Assembly (NCBI RefSeq): GCF_000004075.3
Contig: NC_026657.2
Location: forward strand, 6,696,001 to 6,760,000
Direction of reading: 5' to 3'
Source: Cucumis sativus
Taxonomy: Eukaryota > Streptophyta > Magnoliopsida > Cucurbitales > Cucurbitaceae
Length of the DNA: 64,000 nucleotides
Shown here: positions 1-14,100 of the stretch, one piece after another
Layout of the letters: each line of letters opens with the position of its first letter
How positions within the stretch are numbered: position 1 is the first letter of the stretch
The notes under the pieces: generated by a model
The model's database searches: none
Seen by the model: only the letters and a program-made list of their open reading frames with translations
What the model was told of the DNA's origin: nothing
Program-made: the position numbers and the translations under genes

Positions 1-2139
1 GTGGGGCCTTCCACATTTTTCAGCTCAAAACAGTTTGAAGTCTTTGATGTGGAACTGTTAAGCGTCCAAGATTGTCAGAGGAGGACAATAGGCTTTTACT
101 CTGACATTGTTTGCAACTAGGAGTTGAACGTTGCCATTTTGAGGTACACATGGATCTTTGAGATGAAACAACCTAAAGAAGTCCATACTGCACTATGTAT
201 AACAGTTCCACGTGAGATGTTTTACAGAGATTGATCAATCAGATTAAATATCATATTACCAAGTCGCTTGTTTTTCTTCCCCTCTCTCTCACCTTCTGGA
301 TAATATCTCCTAAGCCGATCTTGGAGCACGATCGTAACTTTGCTTATCTATCATTTACAAAGAGTTTGTAGTTAGTGTTAATGAATAAGACATCTATTAG
401 TATAATAAAACTTACTGGTAAAATCTTCAATTACACAACTATGCCACGTTTGAGTTAAAAAATAAAAGTGTTTGAAACTATTTTTAATAACACAATTACT
501 AGTGATCGAAATTTATCATTCATCAATGAATGCTAAGTACAAATTCAAGATTGATTTATCAGCTCCATTTGAGAAATTACTATATTTTGAATGCAAGTTC
601 ATTTGTATCATTGGTAAATTACACCACGGTAGTGATAGATGGGACATGCCTACAACGCAAACAATGGTTTAAAGTACTCATACAATATTGCGGCTTTGAC
701 GAGAACAACCAATGATCATTGTAATTTAAAGTTGAGTTTTATAATGTAATTAAAATCGTTATTCTCATTGCATTGTAGATTTTGGCAAATGCATACATCA
801 CATTATAGATTGGTAAATGCAAAAGGAAAATATGTTAATGAACCAAACTTTTTACCATTTTTCTAACACATCAATGGTTAAAATAGAGCCAATTGAACAG
901 CACAAACTAACCAGGCAATATATTAATTTCAAAAGTTACAATTTTGGTTAATATATTTCAACGAATGAATTCCAATAATCACTACCATTAATATGTTTAT
1001 TAATATTGTTTATTAGCATTATAATTAACATATTAATGTACATGGTATTGAATTATATTAATGACCAGAAATGAACAATAGGGTTTTTAAAAGTTGGAGA
1101 AAAAAAGAATGAAAAACAGAGAGATAAAAGATTGTGTAACCTAAAATTTAATTGTTAGGGGCAGGTTGTGGCCTGCCCAAAGAGAGAAGGAACTCAAAAT
1201 CTGGAACCCATGTGGTAGAAATACAATAGAAATTGACAGCATCAAGCACATGATATTTTTATATATATATATACAAGAGAACGGTAAGTGCTCTTCCTTT
1301 CCGGATTAGTTGTGGAGTTGATATTCTTCTTCTTCTTCTTCTTCTCAACAACACCATTTTTCTCTGACCTTCTTTCTCATCTTAATGCTGTAATTCATCT
1401 CCAACCATTTCCCCTTTCTTCTTCTTCTTATTTTTCTTCTTCTTCCCAAACCACATTAGTTCTCTCTCTTTCATTATCTCTCTATGTATATGCCTGTGGT
1501 TAATTGGTGCACAACAGTAGAAAGTTAAATAGGGGAGAGAGGTGGACACATGCTTTGAGGGTTTGGGCTTCCTCTTTGTCAAAACATTGCCTGAATTCTC
1601 TCCAACCCTTTCTCAGCTTTGTCCTTCCTCTCTCTCCCTTCCTCTCTCTCCCATCTACGCTCCCCTTTTCATCTATTGTGTGCTCAATTGGGATTTTTTT
1701 CAATCAATCATATTGAACGTGTCGTGATTTGTCCTAAAAGGTTGAAAATTTCAGGGTTTACCAGCGCACCCAGATAGCAAGAACTATCAGGTTTAGGGAG
1801 GCGCGACTTTCTTTCATATAACCAATCCACCAGGCAGATTAATTTTGTTCTTTGTTCCTTTTTCCTCAACCCATTGTCGAGAAACTTGGTTTTTTTTGGT
1901 TCACATTAAGAGTTTTCAATCAATTGTCACGCAATCATAACTGCCTTCTTTGGAGGACTAGGGTTTTGAAGTCATAGCATAGTGTTCGCGTCGGTTTGTA
2001 AAGGCTCATTCAGGTCCTTAAGGAATTCGGAATTTGGGTTGAAAAATAATGGTTTTGTGTATGCCTGTGTTTCTTTTGTGTTCGAAATTTTTCTGAAGTT
2101 TGGGGTGGCGGTATCTGGATTTCCGGGATTGGCTGGAAC
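1..2139. other. Intergenic and 5' flank of the ARABIDILLO gene
   Basis: I see no convincing coding sequence here. The first 1.2 kb is AT-rich and unremarkable. A short TA run lies at about 1260-1273. A CT/TTC-rich stretch at about 1320-1480, with more pyrimidine-rich sequence to 1700, is typical of a plant promoter or 5' UTR leading into the gene at 2140. The transcription start and any 5' UTR intron cannot be placed from sequence alone. Confidence 0.5.
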
Positions 2140-5100
2140 ATGAATCGGAGGGTGAGGAGGAAGGTGACAAGAAAAGGGAAGGAGAAGCTGATTTTGCCAA
2201 GCTACCCTGAAATTGACAGTGAGATTGCTGATTTGGACAATAAACAGACTGTAGATTGGACTAGTTTGCCTGATGATACAGTCATCCAGCTTTTCTCTTG
2301 TCTGAATTATCGTGACCGGGCAAACTTTTCATCAACTTGTAGAACATGGAGACTTCTTGGTTTATCTTCATGCTTGTGGACTTCATTTGATCTTCGAGCA
2401 CACAAAATTGATGCTACAATGGCTGGTTCTCTTGCTTTGAGGTGCGAGAATCTTCAGAAGCTCAGGTTTCGTGGGGCAGAGTCTGCTGATGCAATAATTC
2501 TTCTTCTTGCAAAGAATTTGCGTGAAATAAGTGGTGATTACTGCAGAAAAATTACTGATGCTACACTTTCTGCCATTGCAGCTCGACACCAGGCACTTGA
2601 AAGCCTCCAGCTTGGGCCAGATTTCTGTGAAAGGATCAGCAGCGATGCTATAAAAGCAATAGCTATTTGTTGTCATAAGTTGAAAAAACTTAGGCTTTCT
2701 GGAATTAAGGATGTCAGTGCAGAGGCTCTCAATGCTTTATCAAAGCATTGCCCCAATTTGCTTGATATTGGGTTTATTGATTGTTTTAATATAGATGAGA
2801 TGGCCCTTGGAAATGTATCATCGGTTCGTTTTCTCTCAGTTGCAGGGACCTCAAATATGAAGTGGGGTGCTGTTTCACATCAATGGCATAAGCTGCCTAA
2901 CTTGATTGGTTTAGATGTGTCACGAACGGATATTGGTCCTGTTGCTGTATCGAGACTAATGTCATCATCACAAAGCTTAAAAGTCTTGTGTGCCTTCAAT
3001 TGTTCAGTTTTAGAAGACGATGCTGGCTTCACAGTTAGCAAATATAAAGGCAAATTATTGCTTGCCCTTTTCACCGACGTTGTGAAGGAAATAGCTTCTT
3101 TATTTGTCGATACTACAACAAAAGGGGAAAACATGTTGTTAGATTGGAGGAATTTGAAGATTAAAAATAAGAGTTTGGATGAGATAATGATGTGGCTTGA
3201 ATGGATATTATCTCATAATCTTCTGCGTATTGCTGAAAGCAATCAACATGGTCTGGATAATTTTTGGCTCAATCAAGGGGCAGCATTGTTACTTAGTTTG
3301 ATGCAGAGCTCACAAGAGGATGTTCAAGAAAGGGCAGCAACAGGTCTTGCAACTTTTGTTGTCATTGATGATGAAAATGCTAGTATCGACTCTGGAAGGG
3401 CAGAAGAAGTTATGCGGCGTGGTGGAATACGTCTCCTTCTAAACTTGGCAAAGTCTTGGAGAGAAGGACTTCAGTCTGAGGCCGCAAAGGTAAATTTCTT
3501 GTGGATATACTATACTAACCGGTAAATAAGTATACAACAAACTTTTGGTTGGTTTATTTGATTTTGATGATAATTGAAATATCTATTCTATTTGTACCCG
3601 TTACTCATACATATTAGAATGCTAATATTAATTGCAATCTGCAGTGTACGGGTTTGATCCAAATAAACTTTAACTTGCCTTTCCTTTGATTGTGTAGGCC
3701 ATAGCAAACTTGTCGGTGAATGCTAATGTTGCAAAGGCAGTAGCCGAAGAAGGTGGAATTGATATTCTTGCAGGTCTTGCAAGATCCATGAACAGGCTAG
3801 TTGCAGAAGAGGCTGCTGGAGGATTGTGGAATCTCTCTGTTGGCGAGGAACACAAAGTCTGATGTCTACTTATCGTATTTTTTCTTCTCAAAAGTAGCAT
3901 TATTGGAGACTCTTAACCTCTAGTTCTGATGATGGATTTTTAAATTAAAATAGGGTGCAATTGCTGAGGCTGGTGGAGTTAGAGCTTTAGTTGATTTGAT
4001 ATTTAAATGGTCTTCTGGTGGCGATGGAGTTCTTGTAAGTTTCACCATTTCATTAATTTTTTTTTTTCGATTTCCATGAGTGTGTATGGCTTGCCTATTT
4101 CTGTCTTATCTTTATTCCCTTATTCTCCATTTGCATTACCCTTTTGGAAGTGATGAATTAAATTCCTCAGAAATCATGGATTTTAATTTTGTTTTACTTG
4201 TATTTTCAGGAACGTGCAGCTGGTGCACTAGCAAATTTGGCGGCTGATGATAGGTGCAGTACTGAAGTTGCTTTAGCAGGTGGTGTGCATGCTTTGGTGA
4301 TGCTTGCTCGGAATTGCAAATTTGAAGGAGTGCAAGAACAGGTGACCACCATGTTGAATAACAAGGATTTTTATTTGTCTAGAAAGATTTTGCATACTTA
4401 AAGCTGCGTAGTTTGATCATTCAGATGAGATTGAGGGTCACATTTCTTTTGTATTGAAGTAACTTTAATTTTGGTTCCTTTCCTTATGAAATATGCATGT
4501 TCCTAAGTTATTCTTGACATGATATTATACTCCCTACGATGAATGCTATGTAGACCTTTTGAACCATCATGGGTTGGCCTAGTAGGAAAAAGGGAGACAT
4601 AGTTTCAATATCTAACTAAGAGGTAATGAGTTCAATCATTGGTGGTCATCTATCTAGGAATTAATTTCTTACAAGTTTTCTTGACACTCAAATGTTGTAG
4701 GGTCAGACGGGTTGTCTTGTCGAGGTGCACGTAAGTTGGCCCAAACACTCACAAATATAAAAAAAAAACCCTCTAGTTACCATTGTGTTAAACGTTAGTC
4801 TATGACTTTATATTTAAATTTCAAATTCTAGCTCTTGTGCCCCTCTAGAATGCAGCCAAGGATGTGTGAGTGAAGAGATGGAAGATGTTCTCACATTCTA
4901 TCTTGCACATTGTGTGGACTCCATTGATTGATTTGCTTTTAGGGCATTTCATCATTGTCTTCTCTTTTGAAGGCCAGTAGGTTTGACTAGAAGATTTATT
5001 TGATGGATGCTGGTGAGGTGATTTCTAGTGCCTTTTCCTCCGCGATTCAATAATTTTTGGCAGATGGAGGGTTTTCGGCTCTGATATTTATGATTTGTTA

Positions 5101-8100
5101 CCTTACCTTAGAAACATTTTTAAGGGAGAGTCGAAGGATTTGGGTGATGAATTGGTTTTTAGGAGGCAACTTGTGTTTTCAAGATGTGGTGTTTAACAAA
5201 TTGATCATTGGAATGTAATTGAATAAAAACCCTCTTGGAAATTATGTATTAACCTGGTCCATGTGTAACTTAAGGATCAATCTCTTCCTTACTTTATAAA
5301 TTTCTAGTTCTGAGCAACTAGAAGAGGAAGAACCATTATTTTGCACATCGTTTCATGAGGTCCTTACCTCCTTTGTGGGAGATGTTCGCCCTTGGAGTCC
5401 TTGTCCGTGCACAGGTTGTTCCTACAAATCTTTCTTCTTGTGTGTTGTCCATCTCCCTGTCGAGTGGTTCTATTTTCTCCTCTTTGTGGTAGAAAATAGA
5501 GTTTCAATAACCTTTCCCAGAGAGTTTCAATTTTTGTGTGGCAGGTTATGCACAAAAGAGTTACACCTTGGATTAGATTTTGACAGGGAGGCCTATTTTG
5601 GATGGGCCACCTTCTAATAGTCTCTACAAAAGGGTGGTGGAGGACAGTCAATCATATTCTCTGTTGATGTGATTTTGCTGGTGCTGTTTGGCGTTTATTC
5701 TTGGAGGCATTTAACTTTTGCTTTTTCAGCTCGTAGGGAGACAATGGAGGAACTCTTTCTTCATTCACCTTTATGTGAGAAATGATCATTTTTGTGAGAG
5801 GATGAGGCTTGTGCTATCATGTAGTGTCTTTAGAGCAAGAAATAATAGTCTTTAGAGGCAAAAGGGATCTTTTATCGATGTTCGTTCTCTTGTCAGATTT
5901 TATGTTTCTCTTTGACCTTCGGTGATGACATTTTTAATAGTCTTTAGAGGCAGAAGAGATCTCTTATCAATGTTTGATCCCTTGTCAGATTTTATGTTTC
6001 TCTTTGACCTTTGGAGACAAGACATTTTTATACCGACCTTTAAGACCATAGATCCTACATCACACTTAAGGGCGACTGCCATATTTGCTCATAATAGTCC
6101 TATTTCTCAAAGCATTAGGTACAAAAAGAATTCCAGGACCATTTTGCTCGAAAAGCCACATTAGGGAGTATCAAATTCTCGATACCTAACCCTCCCAAGG
6201 GTTATGGTTTTGAAACCACATCTCACCTAATAGATGGAGCCCTTCTCCCCATCGACCCTACCAACAAAAAATACCTTGTCATTTTCTCAATGGCCTTGCT
6301 CGCCAAAACAACATCCTAAACAAAAACAAGAAATAACTAGGGATGCTACCAAAATCGATTGGACAAGAGTTAATCTACTCTCGTTGGAAAAGAAGGATCT
6401 TCCTAAAGAAATGAACACTTTTGCACCTTTTACACCTCATAATTCCAAAAAGACCTATACTTTGAGTTACCACCCAAGGAGAACCTAAAACTGGCATCCT
6501 TAAAAGGAAAAGAGGTAAGGGATGCAAGTTCTCGACTGGATAAGATTTAATCAACCCCTTTGGAAAAGAAGGCTCTTCATCGAGAACCCAAACACTTTTG
6601 CAGCTTTTCCACAACTTGGTTTTAGAAAAAGACAGATACTTTTGAATTACCGGTATCACCCAAGGAGGGCCCCAGATAAGAAGGCAGTCAGTTTACCTTA
6701 TAGTCAACCATGGAGACTCACACACTTTTTCCAAGGCACCAGTTTGACCCTATGGTGGAGCTTTTACACGTTAATCTCGAGGATCAAAATTATTGAAGGT
6801 TTTAAGAACTCCTTTAATGTAAAGAAAAAGTACTTGGGCAACATTTTTTTTTGTGATTATTCCTACACAGTATCTTACTTAGTTGGAAACCCTTTCTCTA
6901 GGGGTTTCTTCTATGGGTTGGTTTTTTTGTATGCTCTTGTAATTTTTTTTTCTCTCTCGATGAAAGAAGTTGTTTCTATTTAAAAATAACTCTTTGAGCC
7001 ACCAAACAAGGAGTAGAGTTAATAACTCCACTCCCCCACCCCCACAAACCTTACCGGCAAGGTTAAGTTACAAGCACTTAACCTAGAGTAAAGATAAGTT
7101 AATGATGTGGTAGGATTAGAGTCAATTAGGGTATCTTGGTTAAATCCTTGATTGATTGGAATTAGGATTAGCTTTCTTGATTGATTGGAATTAGGATTAG
7201 CTTTCTTGATTGATTAGGATTGTAATTAGTTTCCTTAGTTTATTAGGACTAGGATTAGTTTATTTGATTAATTAGGATTAGGATTAGGATTAGGATTAGG
7301 ATTAGGATTAGTTTACCTTACAATTCTCTATAAACAGAGGAATTGTCTTCTGGTATTCATAACTTTTGATTCATAATGAAGACTTTGATTTTATTATTTG
7401 AGAATCACTTTAGTATTAGAGAATCGTTTGAGACAATGTTGACTGCTGCTAGTGGAAGATTGAGAAACTCTTGGTGATGTCGATTGCAAGAGGGAGCTTC
7501 GTGAGTTGGGCTCTCTGTTGAACAACACGCATCTAATTAGGGGGAACCCATTAAATTCAAGAAAAGAAAGAAGAAAGAGGAGACTTTTTCAAGATTTTGC
7601 ATGAATGAACTAATATTAATCAAGGAAGACAACCAAGAAAAAATACAGTAGTTGGTATAGGCAAGAAAGTCAAATTTACTCCAACAAAACAGTGCTGGAA
7701 TTCTGGCTCAAGTAATTCAGAAGAAGAATTCCCCACAATAATTTCTTCCATTTTTCTTTTAACCATGCCTGATTTTCTTAAATAATCTATCATTAACCTG
7801 ATTTATTATTTGATTCTCGTGATTTTAATGATGGAGAAAAGCTTGTTAAAAACACAGAGTAGAATTGATGAACTGAAAACTAAGATAAAATCAGCTTTTG
7901 CCAAGTCAGAGAAAGCATTGGCATTGTTGAAAACATGTTTGGATGTTTGCGATAGTTGTGGGAAGGTTAGTTGAAGAAGCTTCTTCTAAGCACATGCTTG
8001 TAGAAGAGATTCAGCCCTTTGTTGAATATTTGAAGGCAATAAAATTATCCCTCACAAATAAGGAGAAAATGGTGGAAAAAATGAAGCAAAAACTAGAGAC

Positions 8101-11100
8101 TGAACAAGTAGAGGAATGGAAGAAGAAGAGCTTCTTCACCATAGTGACGGTAGCAGCAACAATTTTAGCAGCTCTTTCTGCTGTTTATATTAGCAAAGAG
8201 CGCTGGGGCTGAGACAATAGTTTGTTTGTTAACATTTTTTTGTTAGCTTCAATGACAGCATTGTTTCCTATAGATTTGAGATTACAGTCTTTGAGTAGCT
8301 TTATGACTAGCCATGGTTGAAGTAGAATCATGGCATCACGGAGATGAAGAGTGGGATTGCGTTATGCGGCACTAAGCTTGCTCCTTTTTTCCTTATTCAA
8401 TGGCCACCAATACTTATTGAATAACTATGGACATTCTTGACCTTAACAGCTCGTACAACTCAATCGCCACTCATAAATATGGTAATCAACGACCTAGATA
8501 TCAAATGCTTGTGGAAACTCCTTTTTTTTTCCTTTGAGATAAGACTGAAGGCTTTCTTGTGCTCAAGTATTGGTGTTTAAGTGCATTATTTGTCACTATG
8601 TATTATTACAATATTAAATTGGCTCATATATTTATTGCTACTTTACTTGTCATGGAATCCTTTCAGCTGTCAGGAATGCATTGCTTAAAAAATCTAAATC
8701 TGCACAAGTTTCAAGTTAAAATTTGTACAATTTGTGCAGGCTGCTCGGGCATTGGCTAATCTAGCTGCCCACGGGGATAGCAACACAAACAACTCTGCTG
8801 TTGGACAAGAGGCGGGTGCACTTGAAGCACTTGTCCAACTTACACATTCTCCTCATGAAGGTGTCAGGTAGTTTTACAACGATCCAATATATATATTTTT
8901 TAATTGTTGGTATTACTGTTTATGCTTAAAATATCATCCAATCCTGTTCAAACCTGTCTTCATTTAGTCTTTTTAGGCCATCTGATGCTAAAAATGTTGA
9001 AAAATCGATTATAGCATAACTTTCTAGGGAATGAAATGACATCTAAAATATCATCCAATTCTGTTCAAACTTGAATGTTTCACATGTTGGTGCCAATCTC
9101 AAGTCTCATTCTTTCTGGATTTTTTTTTATAATTTTTTTTTTTTAATTGTTAGGTCCAATTTGTACCATTATTGGGCAATCTTTAGGATCTGTGGATTCA
9201 GTTTTAGTTTTAAGGCTCATTGTATTTGATTCTTGAGAGATCTTTGTTTCTAAATGTTTTTTAGTTGGTTGTTAGATGCAACCTGCCTCGCTGGTAAAAT
9301 CCCTATTTTTAGCTGCCTGTAAACACTTTTGGAGGTTAGTGAATAATATTCTTTGGAGTCTTGTTTGAGTTTATATAACATGCACTAAGGGGATAAATCC
9401 AGGTCATCTGGTAAGTTTATGTATTGATCTCGCTGAGAGTAAAGGATTAGTGAAAGAACTTTAGTTAAACGTATATTCGTGGGGATAATTCTCCAAAGTT
9501 GTTGATATTTAATTTTAACACAATTGGGACAAAAACCTTTTAACATTGCAACTGAATAAAATGCTCATAAGGTGGGTATTCAGTATCTTCCAGTTGTATG
9601 GATGCTCTTTGTGCGAGAAACCATTGAAACTTGGGTAAAGTACATAATGAGATTTTTGTTTCATGGAACAGGCAAGAGGCTGCTGGTGCCCTATGGAATT
9701 TATCATTTGATGACAGAAATAGAGAAGCAATTGCAGCTGCAGGTGGTGTTGAGGCGTTGGTAAGATCTTTATCTCTTTAATTTGAATTATTCATTACTGT
9801 GAAAGCTGGTCGGACCCTTGTGCAACGTCTGAATCAATAAGGAATGAAAAAAATTAATTTGGATTGTTAAATAATAATCCAACCCTACTTGCTGTTGAAT
9901 CACCCAGACTCATTATTGTAGAGTTTGACTGGATGTATCTCACACTGTTGAACTTTTGCCTGTATTAGATCTTAAAAGGGCCATTCTTCATGTGGTGTAG
10001 GCTTTGATGATTAGATGTAAGTACATTTAGTTTATAGAAAACTTCACACGAAGAAAAAGGTCTGGAATTGGTACTTTGTTGAACTCAATTGGAGAAATCT
10101 TTCTTCTGCATTGAAATACATATCTTCTTTTATCATGTATGCGTTAGCTTTTATTTTTCTTTTAGAAGACAATAATTTCACTATCAACAAGGGAAGATAT
10201 GAAAAGAAGTCAAGGGGGTTACGAAAAGCTTTCCAATTGGCATAAATTTGTAGAAAAGGAGAAATTACAAGTGTCACTTGAGACAAACTCCAGCTGGAAG
10301 CAGAAATTCTAACACATCCCAAAATGACTCAACGCTACTCTCTTCTCTGTGGATTGCCCTATTGTTTCTTTCAATCAAATTGTCCACAACAGAGCTGCCT
10401 CTCGTGTGGCAACAAAGTCTTTGCTTTGCCCCTCAGATCCACCCCACAAATCGTCTGAAACTTGGCCTATGGGCAATAAAATGGAAGCACAAACCTTGAA
10501 CTTTGCAAAGATTTTCTGCAAGCTTCAGCAAAGGGGCACAACAATAATATGTGCCATACCTCCTCTATGCTAGGGTTCTGTGAATCAAAATCCACAAGAA
10601 CACTTTTGACCTCTTTTATTTATTTATTTTTTTGGCACTCCAAATGACATTGGTATAAAGTTGAGAGTTGGGTGACCAGAGATTTGGCAGTAAAGAGACC
10701 ACTCCCTTCCTGCTTTCATACTCTTTGGTCCTCTTGGTTTTTGACCGAGAAGTTATCCCAAATATCAGAAAGCTGAGTGTGTTCCTCCACCTCTTGCTCT
10801 TCAAATTCCTTCTAAACCGAAGATCTCACACTATCTTACTTGCACGAGGAATGGATAAGCCCATAGAGTTGGCTGGTACAATCTTGGGAATAGAAGCAGA
10901 ATGAAGAGTTTGAAATGGAATATTGTTATTGTCTATTTCTAGCCGTAATTACGTGCATTCGATATCAAATGATTCTTTTTCTTTTTACAATTGAAAAGGA
11001 GACCACCATTGGGAGGAATGGAAGTCCAAAACTAAAAGCTAGATGAGACAGCGAGATATGCTTTCTGTGTAATGATCAAGTGTTTGTAATCCAGTCAGGT

Positions 11101-14100
11101 AGGATCTTACTAAACTTGTGATGGGAAGTGCTTTCTGTTAAGAAAAAGGTACAAGGAAAAACAGTTAAATGTACAAAACTCTAAATCTTTATCGATAATT
11201 TATTTTCTTTTTGATAAAAGACCAACTTTCATGTAAAAAAAATTAAACAATATACAGTGCATACAGTAAATAAGCCACAAAAGGAGGAAAGAAAGAGACT
11301 CCAATCGAGTAAAATAGAACCTAGGATTACAAATGAACTTTTCATAATGCCCAAAGAGTCGCTAGGTCTCCCAAGGGACCACACATCGACAACTTCTTGC
11401 TTAGTCCCTCTAATATTGTACTATTTCTCCAATATCCCACAACAATGTGCACATCCTGGCTTTCCATAAATCTCTTTCTTTTGGAACCGCTATTGGAGGA
11501 GAACTCCTTGATCATCTTACTATTATAGAAGGAACGAGCGTAATATGCTCCAACTACAGGATCTAAGAAGTGGCAGAAAATCATTTTTGCCATAAAATCT
11601 TTTTTACTGTTGAAGGAGCTTTGTTTTCCGCCTTTAAAGGAAAATGCCTCCTCATCTTTGATGTCAGAGTTCAATAGGTGAGGTAATAGAAACTATTCTA
11701 GATACCATGAGAAGAAAGCAGTGATGGACATACAGAGGTTGGCAACGGTCCTCCAAATTATTTTTTGCTGAGGATGTATTGTTTTGGTGGAGGTGTAAGA
11801 ACACATTCCCAATATTAATGTATTGGGGCTTTGCTCACACTTACTGTTCTCCGAAGAACCTGCCCCCTCTAAAGTCAATTCTGGCATACAGAGTTGGAAG
11901 AGTTAATGCTTATGGTAGCCACTAACATTGTAGTAGCTACTCACCAGCAGCTCAGCAGACACCAAAGATGGGCATGAATTATATAGTCCAAAGTCGAGGG
12001 ACCACCCTATTATCAGATATGTTAATATGGATATTAGGATTGCGATAAACTTGAAAATATCTCATCGTTATGCTCTGTTGAAGTCAATGTAGATTACAGC
12101 GTATTGCTTTTCCAACTGTCTATGCTGGTCAATACTATTTTTCCAATCTGAAATATGGAACATTACAGAACATCCGAAAAGTAGGATTATATACTTGATT
12201 GGAATATGTTATATGATAATAAGCTCACCCATCGTTTGCATGTACATTTTATTTATTTATTTTTAATTTTAGGTTGCTCTAGCACAATCTTGTTCAAATG
12301 CATCCCCGGGTCTTCAGGAAAGGGCTGCTGGTGCTCTGTGGGGATTGTCCGTTTCCGAAGCCAACAGGTATGGAAATTGAGGTTTGGAGATGGTATCAAC
12401 TAGTATATTGCACAGGTAGCAAGACAATAAGATTTGTTAATCTTGCTTCAAAGGAGGTTCTTATATTTTGAAAGAATAACTGTGGGCATGTATGCGTTAG
12501 TCCTATCCTATATGAAGAGTCCCAGTGATGTAGATGATCTCTATAGGATATGGCTTGTATGTTTGTAAAATTCCCATGGACAACAAGAATATATGGGAAA
12601 TTGGCTTGAAGACTTTCTCCATTATAACTGCCTAGCTTGTTTAAAACCAGATGGGAAATTGTTTTTTGTTCTTTACAAGAATCTTTGTTTGTTAGTTTAA
12701 AAGACAATGATAGGAGTTGATTAATTACTTAATGTAGGGGATCATGACCGTTTAAGAAATTGCCTTTTTCCTTTAGAAAAATTTGCGTCCGTAGTTTTGC
12801 TTCTAAGGTTTTAATTTAAAGTAATACTATCCCCACTCAGTTACTTTTTCTTTTTTGACAGTACTTTTATTGATGAGTAACCATTATTTTTCTACATGAA
12901 GGTCAGGTTCAACTAACCTTTTTCCTTTTGGGGATTTTTTTAGCATTGCTATTGGTCAGCAAGGGGGCGTTGCACCGTTAATTGCGTTGGCACGTTCAGA
13001 TGCTGAAGTAAGAATTCCAAATTATTCTTGAGTTTTTTCTTTTATGAGGAGCACACAAGTTTGGTTGTGAAATATGTGTGCATGTTCAACTAAACTGCGT
13101 ATTTAACATTTATACACTGAACTATTTTACATTATTTATTTTCTACAGGATGTTCACGAGACTGCTGCTGGAGCTCTTTGGAATCTTGCATTTAACCCTG
13201 GTAATGCCCTTCGTATAGTGGAGGAAGGGGGTGTTCCAGCCCTAGTTCATCTTTGTTATGCATCGGTATCAAAAATGGCACGCTTCATGGCTGCTTTGGC
13301 ATTGGCTTACATGTTTGATGGGAGGTACATGGAACGACTTTAGACCCACTGTCATGATGCCTTATTTTTCTTAACAAAAAAACAACTTTCGTTGATTCTT
13401 TGAGTCTTCAATCTTTTGCAGAATGGATGAGTGTGCCTTGCCAGGAAGCTCATCAGAAGGCATCTCCAAGAGTGTGAGCTTAGATGGGGCTAGAAGGATG
13501 GCATTAAAGAACATTGAAGCATTCGTCCAGACATTTTCAGATCCACAAGCATTTGCCTCTGCTGCTGCTTCCTCGGCGCCTGCAGCATTGGTGCAAGTAA
13601 CAGAACGAGCTCGTATTCAAGAAGCGGGCCATCTGCGATGCAGGTTCACTCAAACCTCTTGTATTCTCATGCTCATTTAATTTAGCATGCTCGTGCTTTT
13701 AAGCCTATGCATTTCCTTTCTTTCATTTTTTTCAATGGAAGTTGTTTCCATCATACAAAAAAAAATGCATTCCCTGTTATATCCCTTCAGCATATGATGG
13801 ATGTCTATTTTAGTTATGCTTATATATCTTTTGTAAATTGATTAAAAATTTCCTCTAAATTCTTTTACAAAATATTCAATATATTGTGTTTTAAAAGGTT
13901 TTCCTTTTGGTTGGCTGTTTGCATTTTGTATCCAAGAATGCTTTAGTTAGGAAAGAATGTTGGTTGTGGGTAAGGAAAGTTTTTCTTAAAGTTGTATTAA
14001 TCTTACTTTTTTTTTCTTAATGTCTTAATTTTTCATAACTGTTAGTGGAGCTGAAATAGGAAGATTTGTTGCAATGCTTCGAAATCCATCACCCACACTA

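Larger units (their letters stand above)
4980..6975 (+). mobile_element. Decayed LINE 3' region, sense to the ARABIDILLO gene, with a secondary insertion
   Basis: Broken frames read like the end of a plant LINE polyprotein. A zinc-finger/RVT-like segment near 5520-5590 reads as FFVWQVMHKRVTPWIRF after frame correction. A cysteine-rich segment near 5660-5720 contains FAGAVWRLFLEAFNF. A SLVRFYVSL segment near 5890-5920 occurs twice. The 3' end, GLVFLYALVIFFSLSMKEVV, lies at about 6915-6978. Stops and frameshifts throughout show it is dead. The segment between about 6013 and 6820 does not fit the LINE and looks like a later insertion. The 5' limit is uncertain. Confidence 0.55.

Noticed and set aside
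7150-7310. Interstitial telomere
   Set aside because: The unit is TTAGGA, not the plant telomere unit TTTAGGG, and it merges into degenerate LTR-like sequence.
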